This document shows, one piece after another, positions 9,397 through 17,445 of a stretch of DNA of 39,026 nucleotides. Source of the stretch: Anaerolineaceae bacterium (GTDB lineage: Bacteria; Chloroflexota; Anaerolineae; Anaerolineales; Anaerolineaceae); the NCBI GenBank assembly GCA_016927865.1, contig JAFGLU010000020.1, positions 1 through 39,026 on the forward strand. Direction: 5' to 3'. Numbering within the stretch: the stretch's first letter is position 1; every line of letters starts with the position of its first letter. Below the pieces are notes generated by a model that was not told the DNA's origin, did no database searches, and saw only the letters and a program-made list of their open reading frames with translations. The translations under genes and the position numbers were made by a program.

Positions 9397-10461
9397 ATGG
9401 AAATTACGATTGGCAAACATGTGATTGGGGAAGATCGCCCCACCTACTTCATCGCCGACATCGCCGCGAACCACGATGGTAACCTGGAGCGAGCCAAACT
9501 GCTCATCCGCCTGGCTGCCGAGGCGGGCGCCGACGCGGCCAAGTTTCAAAACTTCCGTGCGCCCGAAATCGTCTCCGATTACGGCTTCAAATCGCTGGGC
9601 GGGCAGCAGTCGCACCAGTCCACCTGGAAGAAGTCCGTTTTCGAGGTCTACGCCGGGGCATCCATCCCTTTCGAATGGACAGCCGAGTTGAAGGACGCCT
9701 GCGAAGAGGCGGGCATCGACTTCTTCTCCGCTCCCTATGATTTTGAAGCCACCGACCACCTGGTACCCTATGTTCCGGCCATTAAGATCGGTTCCGGCGA
9801 GGTTTCATGGCCCGAGGCCCTCGAATACATTGCCCGCAAGGGCCTGCCCGTGTTGCTGGCAACCGGCGCTTCGGATATCGGTGAGGTGGCGGCGGCAGTG
9901 CGTTTGATCCGCTCGATCAACCCGCAATTGGTGCTCATGCAGTGCAACACCAATTACACCGCCAGCCTCGAAAACTTCAAGCACATTCACCTCAATGTGC
10001 TCAAGACCTATCGCCAGATGTACCCCGACCTGATATTGGGCCTCTCGGACCACACTCCGGGGCACGCCACTGTGCTGGGCGCGGTGGCGCTGGGGGCGCG
10101 GGTGGTGGAAAAGCACTTCACCGACGACAATGACCGCGTGGGCCCCGACCACAAATTCGCCATGAACCCCAAGGATTGGGCCGACATGGTGGAAAACACC
10201 CGCCGCCTGGAGCGGGCCTTGGGTTCGGTGGACAAGTTCGTGGCGGGCAACGAGCAGGAGACGGTGGTGTTACAGCGGCGCTGCCTGCGCGCGGCGCGCG
10301 CCTTGCCCGCTGGAACGGTGTTGTCTCGTGCCGATCTCAAGGTGCTGCGCCCCGCCCCCCAAGAGGCGATCATGCCCTATGATCTCGATAAAGCGCTCGG
10401 CAAACGCTTGCTCAATGACCTGAAAGATGGCCAGGAGCTGCGCTGGACCGATCTGGGATAG
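9397..10461 (+). CDS. neuB: Nonulosonate (sialic/pseudaminic-type) synthase with SAF domain
   Basis: A 354-residue NeuB-family protein, the length usual for NeuB/PseI/LegI/SpsE. These enzymes condense phosphoenolpyruvate with a 6-carbon amino sugar to give a 9-carbon 2-keto acid. The opening FIADIAANHDGNLERAK (18-34), the Lys/Gln pair in KFQ (49-51) and two metal-binding histidines, His219 (LSDHTPG) and His240 (EKHFT), are in place. Residues from about 291 are the SAF (antifreeze-like) domain that covers the neighbouring active site in the dimer. It follows pseB and the RmlD-like reductase after 138 bp and is followed by a GT4 gene and an SpsF-like cytidylyltransferase, so it probably uses the sugar those two enzymes make. 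Substrate class (Neu, Pse, Leg or another) cannot be read from the sequence alone. Confidence 0.88.
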   Translation: MEITIGKHVIGEDRPTYFIADIAANHDGNLERAKLLIRLAAEAGADAAKFQNFRAPEIVSDYGFKSLGGQQSHQSTWKKSVFEVYAGASIPFEWTAELKDACEEAGIDFFSAPYDFEATDHLVPYVPAIKIGSGEVSWPEALEYIARKGLPVLLATGASDIGEVAAAVRLIRSINPQLVLMQCNTNYTASLENFKHIHLNVLKTYRQMYPDLILGLSDHTPGHATVLGAVALGARVVEKHFTDDNDRVGPDHKFAMNPKDWADMVENTRRLERALGSVDKFVAGNEQETVVLQRRCLRAARALPAGTVLSRADLKVLRPAPQEAIMPYDLDKALGKRLLNDLKDGQELRWTDLG

Positions 10462-10467
10462 GCGCCT

Positions 10468-11598
10468 TTGAAGGTTCTCTATTTCACCCGCGATTACACC
10501 CCGCACGATCACCGCTTTCTGTCGAGCCTGGCCGAAAGCGGCCAGCAGGTGTTCTCTCTACGCCTCGAGCGCAGCGGCCCGCAGCGCGAAGATCGCGCTC
10601 TGCCCACCGCGGTACAGCAGATTCCGTGGGGAGGCGGGCAAAAGGCCTTCTCCTGGGGCGATCTGCCTGCTCGTGTGGTTGAGCTGCGCCGGATTCTGCG
10701 CGAGGTGCAGCCGGACGTAGTCCATGCTGGGCCGGTGCAGACCTGCGCATTTATCGCGGCGTTGGCAGGAGCCAAACCGCTGGTGACCATGTCCTGGGGC
10801 TCCGACTTGCTCAAGGACGCTTACGAATCAGGACTGATGAAGCGCCTGACGCGCTACAGCCTGGGTCGCAGCGATGCCCTGGTGGGCGACTGCCGCGCCG
10901 TGCAAGAGGCCGCGGCTGATTTCGGCTTCCCCGCCGAGCGGGTGACGTTGTTTCCCTGGGGTGTGGATTTGCAGCGCTTTCAGCCTGCCGCGGCGGAGCC
11001 TTCTGCCTTGCGGCAGCGCCTGGGCTGGCAGGAGAATTTTGTGGTCCTCTCGCTGCGCTCCTGGGAACCCATCTACGGGGTGGACGTGGCGGTCAAAGCT
11101 TTTGCTCAGGCAGTCCGCCAACGCCCCGACCTGCGCCTGATCCTGCTGGGCAGCGGCTCGCTGGCCGGGCAGATTCAGCAGCTCCTGCACCGCGAAGAAT
11201 TGCATCCTTATGTCCACTTGGGAGGCCAGGTCAGCCAAAACGATCTGCCTGGAATGTACCACGCCGCCGATTTATACGTCAGCGCGTCGCATTCTGACGG
11301 TTCTTCGGTGTCGTTGATGGAGGCTTTGGCTAGCGGTTTGCCGGTGCTGGTTTCGGACATTCCCGGCAACCGTGAGTGGGTGGAGCCGGGCGCGGCGCAA
11401 GCCGTGGGGGCGTTGTTCCCCGACGGCGACGCGAATGCCCTCGCCGAAGGCATCTTGCGCGCGGCAGTTGATCCAAACGGGTTAGCCGGGCAGAGCCAGG
11501 CAGCCCGCGCCTTGGCCGAGCAGCGCGCCAACTGGCCCGAGAATTTCCAGAAATTGCTGCGCACCTATCAAACTTTGAAGGATACACAAACACGATGA
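10468..11598 (+). CDS. Glycosyltransferase family 4-type transferase
   Basis: A 376-residue GT-B glycosyltransferase. The N-terminal domain starts at once with the beta-strand KVLYFTRDYTPHDHRF and the C-terminal Glycos_transf_1 domain contains LRSWEPIYGVDVAVKAFAQA and, near residue 275, HSDGSSVSLMEALASGLPV, the acidic nucleotide-sugar site of the family. The start is TTG at 10468: no in-frame ATG occurs before about residue 107, and a later start would remove the first domain. It begins 6 bp after the synthase and overlaps the next gene by 4 bp. It is probably a retaining cytosolic transferase adding one residue to the chain; donor and acceptor are unknown. Confidence 0.85.
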   Translation: MKVLYFTRDYTPHDHRFLSSLAESGQQVFSLRLERSGPQREDRALPTAVQQIPWGGGQKAFSWGDLPARVVELRRILREVQPDVVHAGPVQTCAFIAALAGAKPLVTMSWGSDLLKDAYESGLMKRLTRYSLGRSDALVGDCRAVQEAAADFGFPAERVTLFPWGVDLQRFQPAAAEPSALRQRLGWQENFVVLSLRSWEPIYGVDVAVKAFAQAVRQRPDLRLILLGSGSLAGQIQQLLHREELHPYVHLGGQVSQNDLPGMYHAADLYVSASHSDGSSVSLMEALASGLPVLVSDIPGNREWVEPGAAQAVGALFPDGDANALAEGILRAAVDPNGLAGQSQAARALAEQRANWPENFQKLLRTYQTLKDTQTR

Positions 11599-12353
11599 AG
11601 GTGGTTGCATTGGTTCAAGCGCGGCTGGGTTCCAGCCGCTTGCCGGGAAAAGTGCTCAAAGACCTGGGCGGCGAGCCGCTGCTGGCCTGGTGCGTCGAGC
11701 GCACCCGGCGCGCAGCCACCATCACCCAGGTGGTGGTCGCCACCACCGATGACCCCGCCGACGACCCGATTGCCGAGTTCTGCGCGGCGCGGGGCTATGA
11801 CTGTTTCCGCGGCAGCCAGTTTGACGTTCTGGACCGCTTCTACCGGGCGGCTCGCCATTACGCAGCCGATGGGGTGGTGCGCATCACCGCCGACTGCCCG
11901 TTCATTGACCCAGATTTGATCGACCTGACCGTGCAGGAGTTCTGGCGCAGCGAGGCCGACTTTGCCGCAAACCGTCTGCCGCCCCCCTGGAAGCGCACCT
12001 ATCCGATCGGCCTGGACACGGAAGTGTGTTCGATGGCTGCTCTGGAACGTGCCTGGAAAGAAGCCACGCAAAAATTTGAGCGCGAGCATGTTATGCCGTA
12101 TTTCTACGATGAAGAAGGGCGCTTTAAGATCCACGTGCTGCACCACGATCCCGACTACGGCAGCCTGCGCTGGACCGTGGATACACCCCAGGATTTGGAC
12201 CTGCTGCGGGCGGTGGTCGGGCGTTTTGCCGGGCGCATGGATTTCTCCTGGCGCGAGGTGCTCTCTCTATTCCAGCGCGAGCCGGAACTAGCCCAGATCA
12301 ACGCTGGGGTGCAGCACAAGACCGCGACGGATGTGGACAACCGCATGGAGTAG
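11595..12353 (+). CDS. spsF: SpsF-like cytidylyltransferase
   Basis: A 252-residue nucleotidyltransferase of the spore coat polysaccharide SpsF group (COG1861). The nucleotide-binding signature VQARLGSSRLPGKVL is at 7-21, VVVATTDDPADD follows near 48, and VRITADCPFIDP (about 95-106) supplies the metal-binding Asp. It should activate a 3-deoxy 2-keto sugar acid as the CMP ester. In Bacillus sps and related pse-like loci this protein accompanies an SpsE/PseI synthase, which matches the NeuB gene just upstream here. It is clearly different from the NeuA-type enzyme at 21776 and the third enzyme at 25569. Start overlaps the preceding gene (ATGA). Confidence 0.85.
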   Translation: MKVVALVQARLGSSRLPGKVLKDLGGEPLLAWCVERTRRAATITQVVVATTDDPADDPIAEFCAARGYDCFRGSQFDVLDRFYRAARHYAADGVVRITADCPFIDPDLIDLTVQEFWRSEADFAANRLPPPWKRTYPIGLDTEVCSMAALERAWKEATQKFEREHVMPYFYDEEGRFKIHVLHHDPDYGSLRWTVDTPQDLDLLRAVVGRFAGRMDFSWREVLSLFQREPELAQINAGVQHKTATDVDNRME

Positions 12354-13289
12354 ATGCGCATGCCAACTCTGACCCTGTTCACCTCACCCAAACCATTCAC
12401 CAACCCGCACATCGCGGTGATTCAGCGCAACGCCATCCGCTCATGGCTCAACCTGGGTCCGGAGGTGGAGGTGCTGCTGCTGGGCGAGGAAGAAGGTCTG
12501 GCTGAAGCCGCCGCCGAGTTGGGTGCGCGGCACATCCCGCAGGTGGAACGCAACGCCAACGGCACCCCGCTGGTGTCGTCGATGTTCGAGATTGCTCGCC
12601 AAAATTCCACCAGCCCGTTGCTGGGCTGCGTCAACGCCGATATCTTGCTTTTTCCTGACATCGTGGATCACGCCCGGCGAGTGCTGGAGTTGGCGCCGCG
12701 CTTCTTGATGGTGGGGCAGCGTTGGGATCTGGAGGTGACCGAACTGCTCCAGTTTGGCCCCGATTGGCCCCAGGCGCTGCGCGAGCGAGCTTTCAGCCAG
12801 GGCAAGCTGCACCGCGCTTCGGGATCGGATTATTTTATCTTCCCTCGCGAATGCTTTGCCGATATGCCGAAGTTCGCCATTGGCCGGGCTGGCTGGGACA
12901 ATTGGATGATCTACTCGGGCCGGGCGCGCAATTGGCCGGTGGTAGATGCCAGCCCAAGCGTCACCATCATCCACCAGAACCACGATTACAGTCATCTGCC
13001 CGGCGGGCAGCCGCACTACAAGCTGCCCGAGACAGATGAGAATATTCGCTTGGCTGGGGGCAAGCGCACCATCTTTGAGCTGCCCGACGCCAGCCATGTG
13101 CTGCGCGGCGGGGGACTGCACCGGCCGGCCTTCTCCTGGAAGCGTTTCTGGCGTGAGGTGGAGATCTTCCCCCTGGTCAAGCTGCACTCCTACCCGCTGG
13201 CGCAGGCTTTTTACTTCCTATTCCACCCGCAAAAAGCCTACCGCGAGTTCCGCCAAGATGCGCGCAAGGCAGCTTTGAAGGAGGCGTGA
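12354..13289 (+). CDS. GT-A-like glycosyltransferase, family unclear
   Basis: A 311-residue soluble protein that starts directly after the SpsF stop (TAGATG). The pattern is that of a GT-A nucleotidyl-sugar fold: LTLFTSPKPF at the start, a first Rossmann half, then LLGCVNADILLFPD near residue 85-98 in the position of the DxD metal site (here NAD), and FIFPRECF plus RAGWDNWMIYSG in the acceptor half. HQNHDYSHLPGG is a striking His/Asn-rich motif near residue 205. I infer a glycosyltransferase from fold and context; an assigned CAZy family cannot be given. A second in-frame ATG two codons on is an alternative start. Confidence 0.6.
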   Translation: MRMPTLTLFTSPKPFTNPHIAVIQRNAIRSWLNLGPEVEVLLLGEEEGLAEAAAELGARHIPQVERNANGTPLVSSMFEIARQNSTSPLLGCVNADILLFPDIVDHARRVLELAPRFLMVGQRWDLEVTELLQFGPDWPQALRERAFSQGKLHRASGSDYFIFPRECFADMPKFAIGRAGWDNWMIYSGRARNWPVVDASPSVTIIHQNHDYSHLPGGQPHYKLPETDENIRLAGGKRTIFELPDASHVLRGGGLHRPAFSWKRFWREVEIFPLVKLHSYPLAQAFYFLFHPQKAYREFRQDARKAALKEA

Positions 13290-14311
13290 TGCGACAGGGA
13301 CAAAATCCAGCCAAAAAAGATGTGTCCGCTTATCAGGCTGAGAAGCTCGGTATCGCCACCCTGCTGTATATCCCCATGCAGGAGGGCTACTTTGCCCAAT
13401 CCTGGGAGGTGTTCCGCCATCACATTGCCAGCGTGCGCCAGTACACGCCCGAGCCGTTCAACTACCTGGTGTTTGACAACGGTAGTTGCCCAGAAGTGAA
13501 GCGCGAGCTGGCCAAGCTGCACGAGGCCGGTTGGATCGACTGGCTGGTGCTTTCGGAGCATAACCTGGGCAAGACCGGCGCATTGAACATGATCCTGGCG
13601 GGCATGCCCAACGAGTGGATTTGCTTTACCGACTCGGATATGCTCTTTCGCCCCGGCTGGCTGGAAGAATCGTGGAAGATCGAACAAGCCTTCCCCAACT
13701 GCGGTATGATCGGCGCGCAAATCATCTTCCCCGATTGGGAGGTGGACAAGGGTAACACTGCTTTCCGCCAGAGCAATAACCCGCGCTACCGTTTTGACCA
13801 GGTGCAGCCGGAGGTATGGATTTTCGAGGAATATTGCCGGGCGCGTGGAATCAGCGGCGAGCGCAGAGAGAAGTATGCCACCATGCTGCTGGAGCGGGTG
13901 ACCGACCAGCAAAGCGGCGCGCAGGCTATTCTGGGCGGCAATTCTCACCAGCAGTTTTTGGCGCGGGCTGCCGTTCTGCGCGAAATTCTGCCGCTTCCGG
14001 CAGCCCTACAACTCAGCCGCAAGGAAGACACCTACCAGGATGCTGAGATCGACCGGCGTGGGTACCTGCACCTGACGACCACCGTGCCGTACCTGTACCA
14101 CATGGGCAATACCCTGGACGAAGAATTGGCCGAAGAGCTTTCTCGTTTGAAGCTGCCCGGTTCGGAGCAACCTGTGGCTCAAGCTCGCCCGCGTGCAGCG
14201 AAAAGTAATCTGGCCTGGAAAGCCCTCAACTGGGTCAGCCGCCGCCCGCAGGGCCGCAAAGCACTGACCCGCCTGTACGATAACCTGTACGGCATTTTGT
14301 CTGCGAGGTAA
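13289..14311 (+). CDS. GT2-like glycosyltransferase (tandem paralogue 1)
   Basis: A 340-residue GT-A protein. Features in order: a short N-terminal tail MRQGQNPAK, the first strand ATLLYIPMQEGYF, VFDNGSCPEVKREL (family 2-type DNGS), LGKTGALNMILAG, then the metal-binding DSD in CFTDSDMLFRPGW near residues 112-124. A C-terminal half with GNSHQQFLARAAVL probably reads the acceptor. The ATG at 13289 has AAGGAGG 4 nt upstream, better placed than the GTG at 13286. It shares its opening tail, the DN.SCPEV block and the LGK.GA.NMILAG block with the next gene, so they are tandem paralogues. Expected role: addition of sugars to the cytosolic chain. Confidence 0.8.
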   Translation: MRQGQNPAKKDVSAYQAEKLGIATLLYIPMQEGYFAQSWEVFRHHIASVRQYTPEPFNYLVFDNGSCPEVKRELAKLHEAGWIDWLVLSEHNLGKTGALNMILAGMPNEWICFTDSDMLFRPGWLEESWKIEQAFPNCGMIGAQIIFPDWEVDKGNTAFRQSNNPRYRFDQVQPEVWIFEEYCRARGISGERREKYATMLLERVTDQQSGAQAILGGNSHQQFLARAAVLREILPLPAALQLSRKEDTYQDAEIDRRGYLHLTTTVPYLYHMGNTLDEELAEELSRLKLPGSEQPVAQARPRAAKSNLAWKALNWVSRRPQGRKALTRLYDNLYGILSAR

Positions 14312-14314
14312 ATC

Positions 14315-15256
14315 ATGCGCATTGGCCAAAACCCCGCCAAATTTGTTAAAGAAGTCGCCAAACCGGCTCGCATTACCGTGGCGGTGTTGAATTACATCCC
14401 TTTTTTGAGCGGGTTTTACGCCGACATGCTCAAGGTGTTGCAAGCCTGCCTGGACAGCATCGTCCAGACCGCTGACCTGCCCTATGATTTGCTGGTGTTT
14501 GACAACGCCAGTTGCCCCGAAGTGCGTCAGTACCTGGCGGATCAGTATGAAGCTGGGAAGATCCAATACTTGCTCCTTTCGGATAAGAACCTGGGCAAGG
14601 GCGGGGCCTGGAACATGATTCTGGCAGGCGCGCCCGGCGAAATCATTGTCTACACGGACAACGACTGCCTGTTCTCTCCGGGCTGGCTGTCGCGCTCGGT
14701 GGAACTGCTGGAAACCTTCCCGAATGTGGGTATGGTCACAGCGCGGCCTTTCCGCACTCGCCCTGAAGTGTATTCCGCAACGCGGCAGTGGGCTGAAACC
14801 CAGCCGGATGTGCAGGTGGAAACCGGCAAACTGGTACCCTGGGAAACCATCCGCGACTTCGACTTGAGCTTGGGACAGGACGAAGCGGATATTCGGCAGC
14901 GCTTTGAGACCGGTGAGGATGTGCGCCTGACCTACCACGGGTTGAAGGCTTTTGCGGGGGCTTCGCATTGGCAGTTCACTGCCTATAAGCGCGTGTTGGA
15001 GCAGTTTTTGCCCTTCCAGATGGACCGCCCGATGGGGCAGGTCAAGCAGTTGGACGAGCGCATGAACGCCGCCGGGCTGCTGCGTTTGATGGTGTCGGAC
15101 CCGCTGGCGATGAACATGAGCAACACCTTGCCCGGTGCGCCTCGCACGGCAGATCCTGGGAAAGTGCGCGGGAACGCCCTGTTAGATTTCCCGCCAGTAA
15201 AGCGCATTTTATTAGGAATCTACGATGCGATCTTCCGGGCCTATTACGACCGCTGA
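14315..15256 (+). CDS. GT2-like glycosyltransferase (tandem paralogue 2)
   Basis: A 313-residue GT-A protein related to the gene before it. It begins MRIGQNPAK, then VFDNASCPEVRQYL, LGKGGAWNMILAG and the metal site DND in VYTDNDCLFSPGW (about 110-122), all in the same order as its neighbour. The middle (residues 150-210) differs most, which suggests a different acceptor or donor. The gene lies 3 bp after its paralogue. It was probably born by local duplication and then diverged. Sugar specificity cannot be told from sequence. Confidence 0.8.
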   Translation: MRIGQNPAKFVKEVAKPARITVAVLNYIPFLSGFYADMLKVLQACLDSIVQTADLPYDLLVFDNASCPEVRQYLADQYEAGKIQYLLLSDKNLGKGGAWNMILAGAPGEIIVYTDNDCLFSPGWLSRSVELLETFPNVGMVTARPFRTRPEVYSATRQWAETQPDVQVETGKLVPWETIRDFDLSLGQDEADIRQRFETGEDVRLTYHGLKAFAGASHWQFTAYKRVLEQFLPFQMDRPMGQVKQLDERMNAAGLLRLMVSDPLAMNMSNTLPGAPRTADPGKVRGNALLDFPPVKRILLGIYDAIFRAYYDR

Positions 15257-15272
15257 TCGCCAAGGACGCTGA

Positions 15273-16709
15273 ATGTCTGAACCGAAAACGATTTTTATTT
15301 CTGCCGATCATGGTTTGTCGCTGGTGTACTTTCTGCAGACCGATGTGCTGCCGGCTTTGTTGGAGGGCGGGCTCAACGTGGTGGTGCTGACCGACGACGC
15401 CATCTGCGAGCAGATCGCCAAACGCTTTGAGCGCCCCGGTTTGCACATTGAAGGGCTGCGCTTTCAGGAGTGCCGCAAGTATTTCGAGACCAGGTCGCAC
15501 TCGCTGCAGCATTGGACGCATTTCTTGCGCTGGATGGGCGGCTCGGACCGGGTGAACACCAATGCTATGGATGGGCATTTGCGCCAGATGGGTTACGAGG
15601 CCTCGCCGCGCGGCAAGCAGATCATGCCGCTCATCCGCTTGCTGACCAAAGTGCTGCGCAAGTCTCGCCTGGCGCGGCAGTTACTGGTAAATTCGCAGCG
15701 CCGCTTCACACCGGAAATTTATGGCGACCTATTTGATAAATACCAACCCTCGCTGGTAGTCGCCAGCACGCCCGGCTGGCGTTGGGACCGCTACCTGCTG
15801 CGCGAGGCTGCCCAGCGCGGCATTGATACCGCCGCGGTGATTGTAGGATGGGACAACCCTTCCAGTTATCGCCTGCCGGGCGCGCCGGTCAAGTGGATCA
15901 ACTGTTGGTCCGAGATCCAAAAGCAGGAACTGGTGCTGGGCTCAGATTGGTCTCCCCAGCAAGTCAACGTCGGCGGAATCCCCACCTATGATGGTTACTT
16001 CCGCAAAGAATGGTTGATGCCGCGTGAGGCGTATTTTGCCCTGCACGGGCTGGACCCGCAGCGCAAGCTGCTTTCGTTTGCATGCAGCTTCGTGACCTTT
16101 TCGCCCAATTACGCCAACATTGCCGCGTTGGCGGAGCTGGTGGACAAGGAAGCGCTGGCGGAGCCCTGCCAGTTGCTGATCCGCTTGCATCCCAACCACT
16201 TCATGCCGGGGTCGCTGTATGAGGGCGAGGCCAATCAAGTGCGCGACTTGATCCGGGACATGCCGCATGTGCATCTGGTGGAGCCGGTGCCGTTGGGTGG
16301 CGAGCTGGGTCATTATTCGGGCGAGGACATGCCCGAGAAAGCCTCCATGATGGCCTATTCGGACGTGTTCCTGACCGTGTACTCGACAATGGTGGTGGAG
16401 ACCGCCATCCACGACCGGCCGATCATCAGCGTGTGCATCGATGTGCCGGGCGGTTGGAACACGCCGGGCAAGTTCTCGCTGTCGTTGACCGAGATTGGTG
16501 AGTGGCCCACGCATCAGCGCTTCCGCGCGGCGGGAGCCGGGCAAGTGGTGTTTGACCAGGCCGGGTTGAAAGCGGCTCTGGACAAAGCTCTGTGTGAGCC
16601 AATGGCCGAGAGCAAAATCCGGCGCAAATTCATTCAGGATGAATGTACGTTCATGGATGGATCGGCCGGGAGAAGGACAGGAGAATACTTGAGGTCGTTG
16701 GTTAAGTAA
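15273..16709 (+). CDS. GT-B-like capsule-type transferase, unrecognised family
   Basis: A 478-residue soluble protein. It begins KTIFISADHGLSLVYFL, like the first strand and glycine loop of a GT-B fold, and has LVVASTPGWRWDRYL (near 160) at a domain border. A conserved LLIRLHPNHF is near 305-314, where capsule and CDP-glycerol transferases have the R.HP motif, and SDVFLTVYSTMVVETAIHDR (about 365-384) matches the donor-binding helix. The same R.HP plus Y.ST..E pattern is seen in the protein at 23952. I infer a glycan transferase. It is the last gene of the first run; an AAGGA ribosome site precedes it. The following 160 bp hold only repeats. Confidence 0.6.
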   Translation: MSEPKTIFISADHGLSLVYFLQTDVLPALLEGGLNVVVLTDDAICEQIAKRFERPGLHIEGLRFQECRKYFETRSHSLQHWTHFLRWMGGSDRVNTNAMDGHLRQMGYEASPRGKQIMPLIRLLTKVLRKSRLARQLLVNSQRRFTPEIYGDLFDKYQPSLVVASTPGWRWDRYLLREAAQRGIDTAAVIVGWDNPSSYRLPGAPVKWINCWSEIQKQELVLGSDWSPQQVNVGGIPTYDGYFRKEWLMPREAYFALHGLDPQRKLLSFACSFVTFSPNYANIAALAELVDKEALAEPCQLLIRLHPNHFMPGSLYEGEANQVRDLIRDMPHVHLVEPVPLGGELGHYSGEDMPEKASMMAYSDVFLTVYSTMVVETAIHDRPIISVCIDVPGGWNTPGKFSLSLTEIGEWPTHQRFRAAGAGQVVFDQAGLKAALDKALCEPMAESKIRRKFIQDECTFMDGSAGRRTGEYLRSLVK

Positions 16710-16740
16710 AACGCATTCCCTGCGTTCCTTTACGGCTCCG

Positions 16741-16810
16741 CGCCTCTGCGGTGTTTTTGATGAAAAGGAAGAGGAACCGCAGAGACGCAGAGGACGCGAA
16801 GAGAAGAAAG
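16741..16810. repeat. Palindromic CCGCAGAG-type repeat, left flank of the GxxExxY gene
   Basis: CGCCTCTGCGGT (16741-16752) pairs with ACCGCAGAGACG (16776-16787) with one mismatch, and the right arm runs on into a purine-rich GCAGAGGACGCGAAGAG stretch. It belongs to the same repeat type as the one at 17280-17403. The two lie either side of the GxxExxY gene. The 160 bp between 16710 and 16871 hold nothing else that I can support. Confidence 0.75.
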
Positions 16811-16871
16811 AGAAATTCTGGAACAGAAGAGGCAGCCGTTCATGATCAGAGGAGTGGGAGCAGGAAAAATT

Positions 16872-17267
16872 ATGGCCGAACAGACGATTCCTGAAAACGC
16901 CATTTCAGAGAAAGTCATCGGGGCAGCCATTGAGGTCCACCGAGCCTTGGGCCCTGGGCTCCTCGAGTCGGTTTACGAAGAATGCCTGGCGCATGAGATG
17001 TCTCTCCGAAAAATTCCCTTTGAACGGCAAAAGCAAATCTCACTGAAGTATAAAGATTTGAGTATTCCGGCTGGTTTTCGGGTCGATTTTCTTTTGGGGG
17101 GCTTGGTAGTTGTTGAATTGAAATCAGTGGAAAATCTACTCCCGATTCATGAAGCACAATTATTATCCTATTTGAGATTGACAGGGTGTCGATTGGGTTT
17201 ATTGATAAACTTCAACGTTGAGCAATTAGTGAAAGGGGGTATTCGGCGGCGCGTCAACGGCCTCTAG
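16872..17267 (+). CDS. GxxExxY family protein
   Basis: A 131-residue protein with the family signature GLLESVY inside IGAAIEVHRALGPGLLESVY (from about residue 15). It then has FRVDFLLGGLVVVELKSVE (about residues 66-84), which resembles the D...E.K core of PD-(D/E)XK nucleases, and HEAQLLSYLRLTG after it. Family function is not established; a nuclease-like role is inference. The ATG at 16872 is preferred because AGGA lies 6 nt upstream and family members start close to the IGAAIEVH block; an in-frame ATG at 16842 would add 10 residues. Base composition is visibly AT-richer than the neighbours, and the gene is flanked by palindromic repeats, so it looks like an inserted passenger unrelated to glycan synthesis. 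Confidence 0.88.
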   Translation: MAEQTIPENAISEKVIGAAIEVHRALGPGLLESVYEECLAHEMSLRKIPFERQKQISLKYKDLSIPAGFRVDFLLGGLVVVELKSVENLLPIHEAQLLSYLRLTGCRLGLLINFNVEQLVKGGIRRRVNGL

Positions 17268-17279
17268 GTCTAATCTTTT

Positions 17280-17403
17280 TTCTTCTCTGCCTTTTCTCTG
17301 CGAATCTTTGCGCCCTCTGCGCCTCTGCGGTTAGCTCGTTGATAAAAGAAGAGACACCGCAAAGGCGCAAAGAACGCAGAGAGACGCAGAGAAAGAGAAG
17401 ATA
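17280..17403. repeat. Long imperfect palindrome, right flank of the GxxExxY gene
   Basis: A left arm (about 17280-17331, containing TTTGCGCCCTCTGCGCCTC) and a right arm (about 17355-17403, containing CACCGCAAAGGCGCAAAGAA) form a long imperfect inverted repeat around a 23-nt loop. Both arms are built of CTCTGCG or CGCAGAG words. It is the same repeat type as at 16741-16810, longer and better conserved. The 178 bp from 17268 to 17445 contain no gene. Confidence 0.75.
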
Positions 17404-17445
17404 AGTGTCAGATACGGTGTTTTGTAGGAATATGATGGAGTGGTT

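Noticed and set aside
16741..17403. CRISPR array
   Set aside because: There are only two repeat units, they are palindromic and flank a protein gene, and there are no regular spacers or cas genes. No other array-like periodicity was found.
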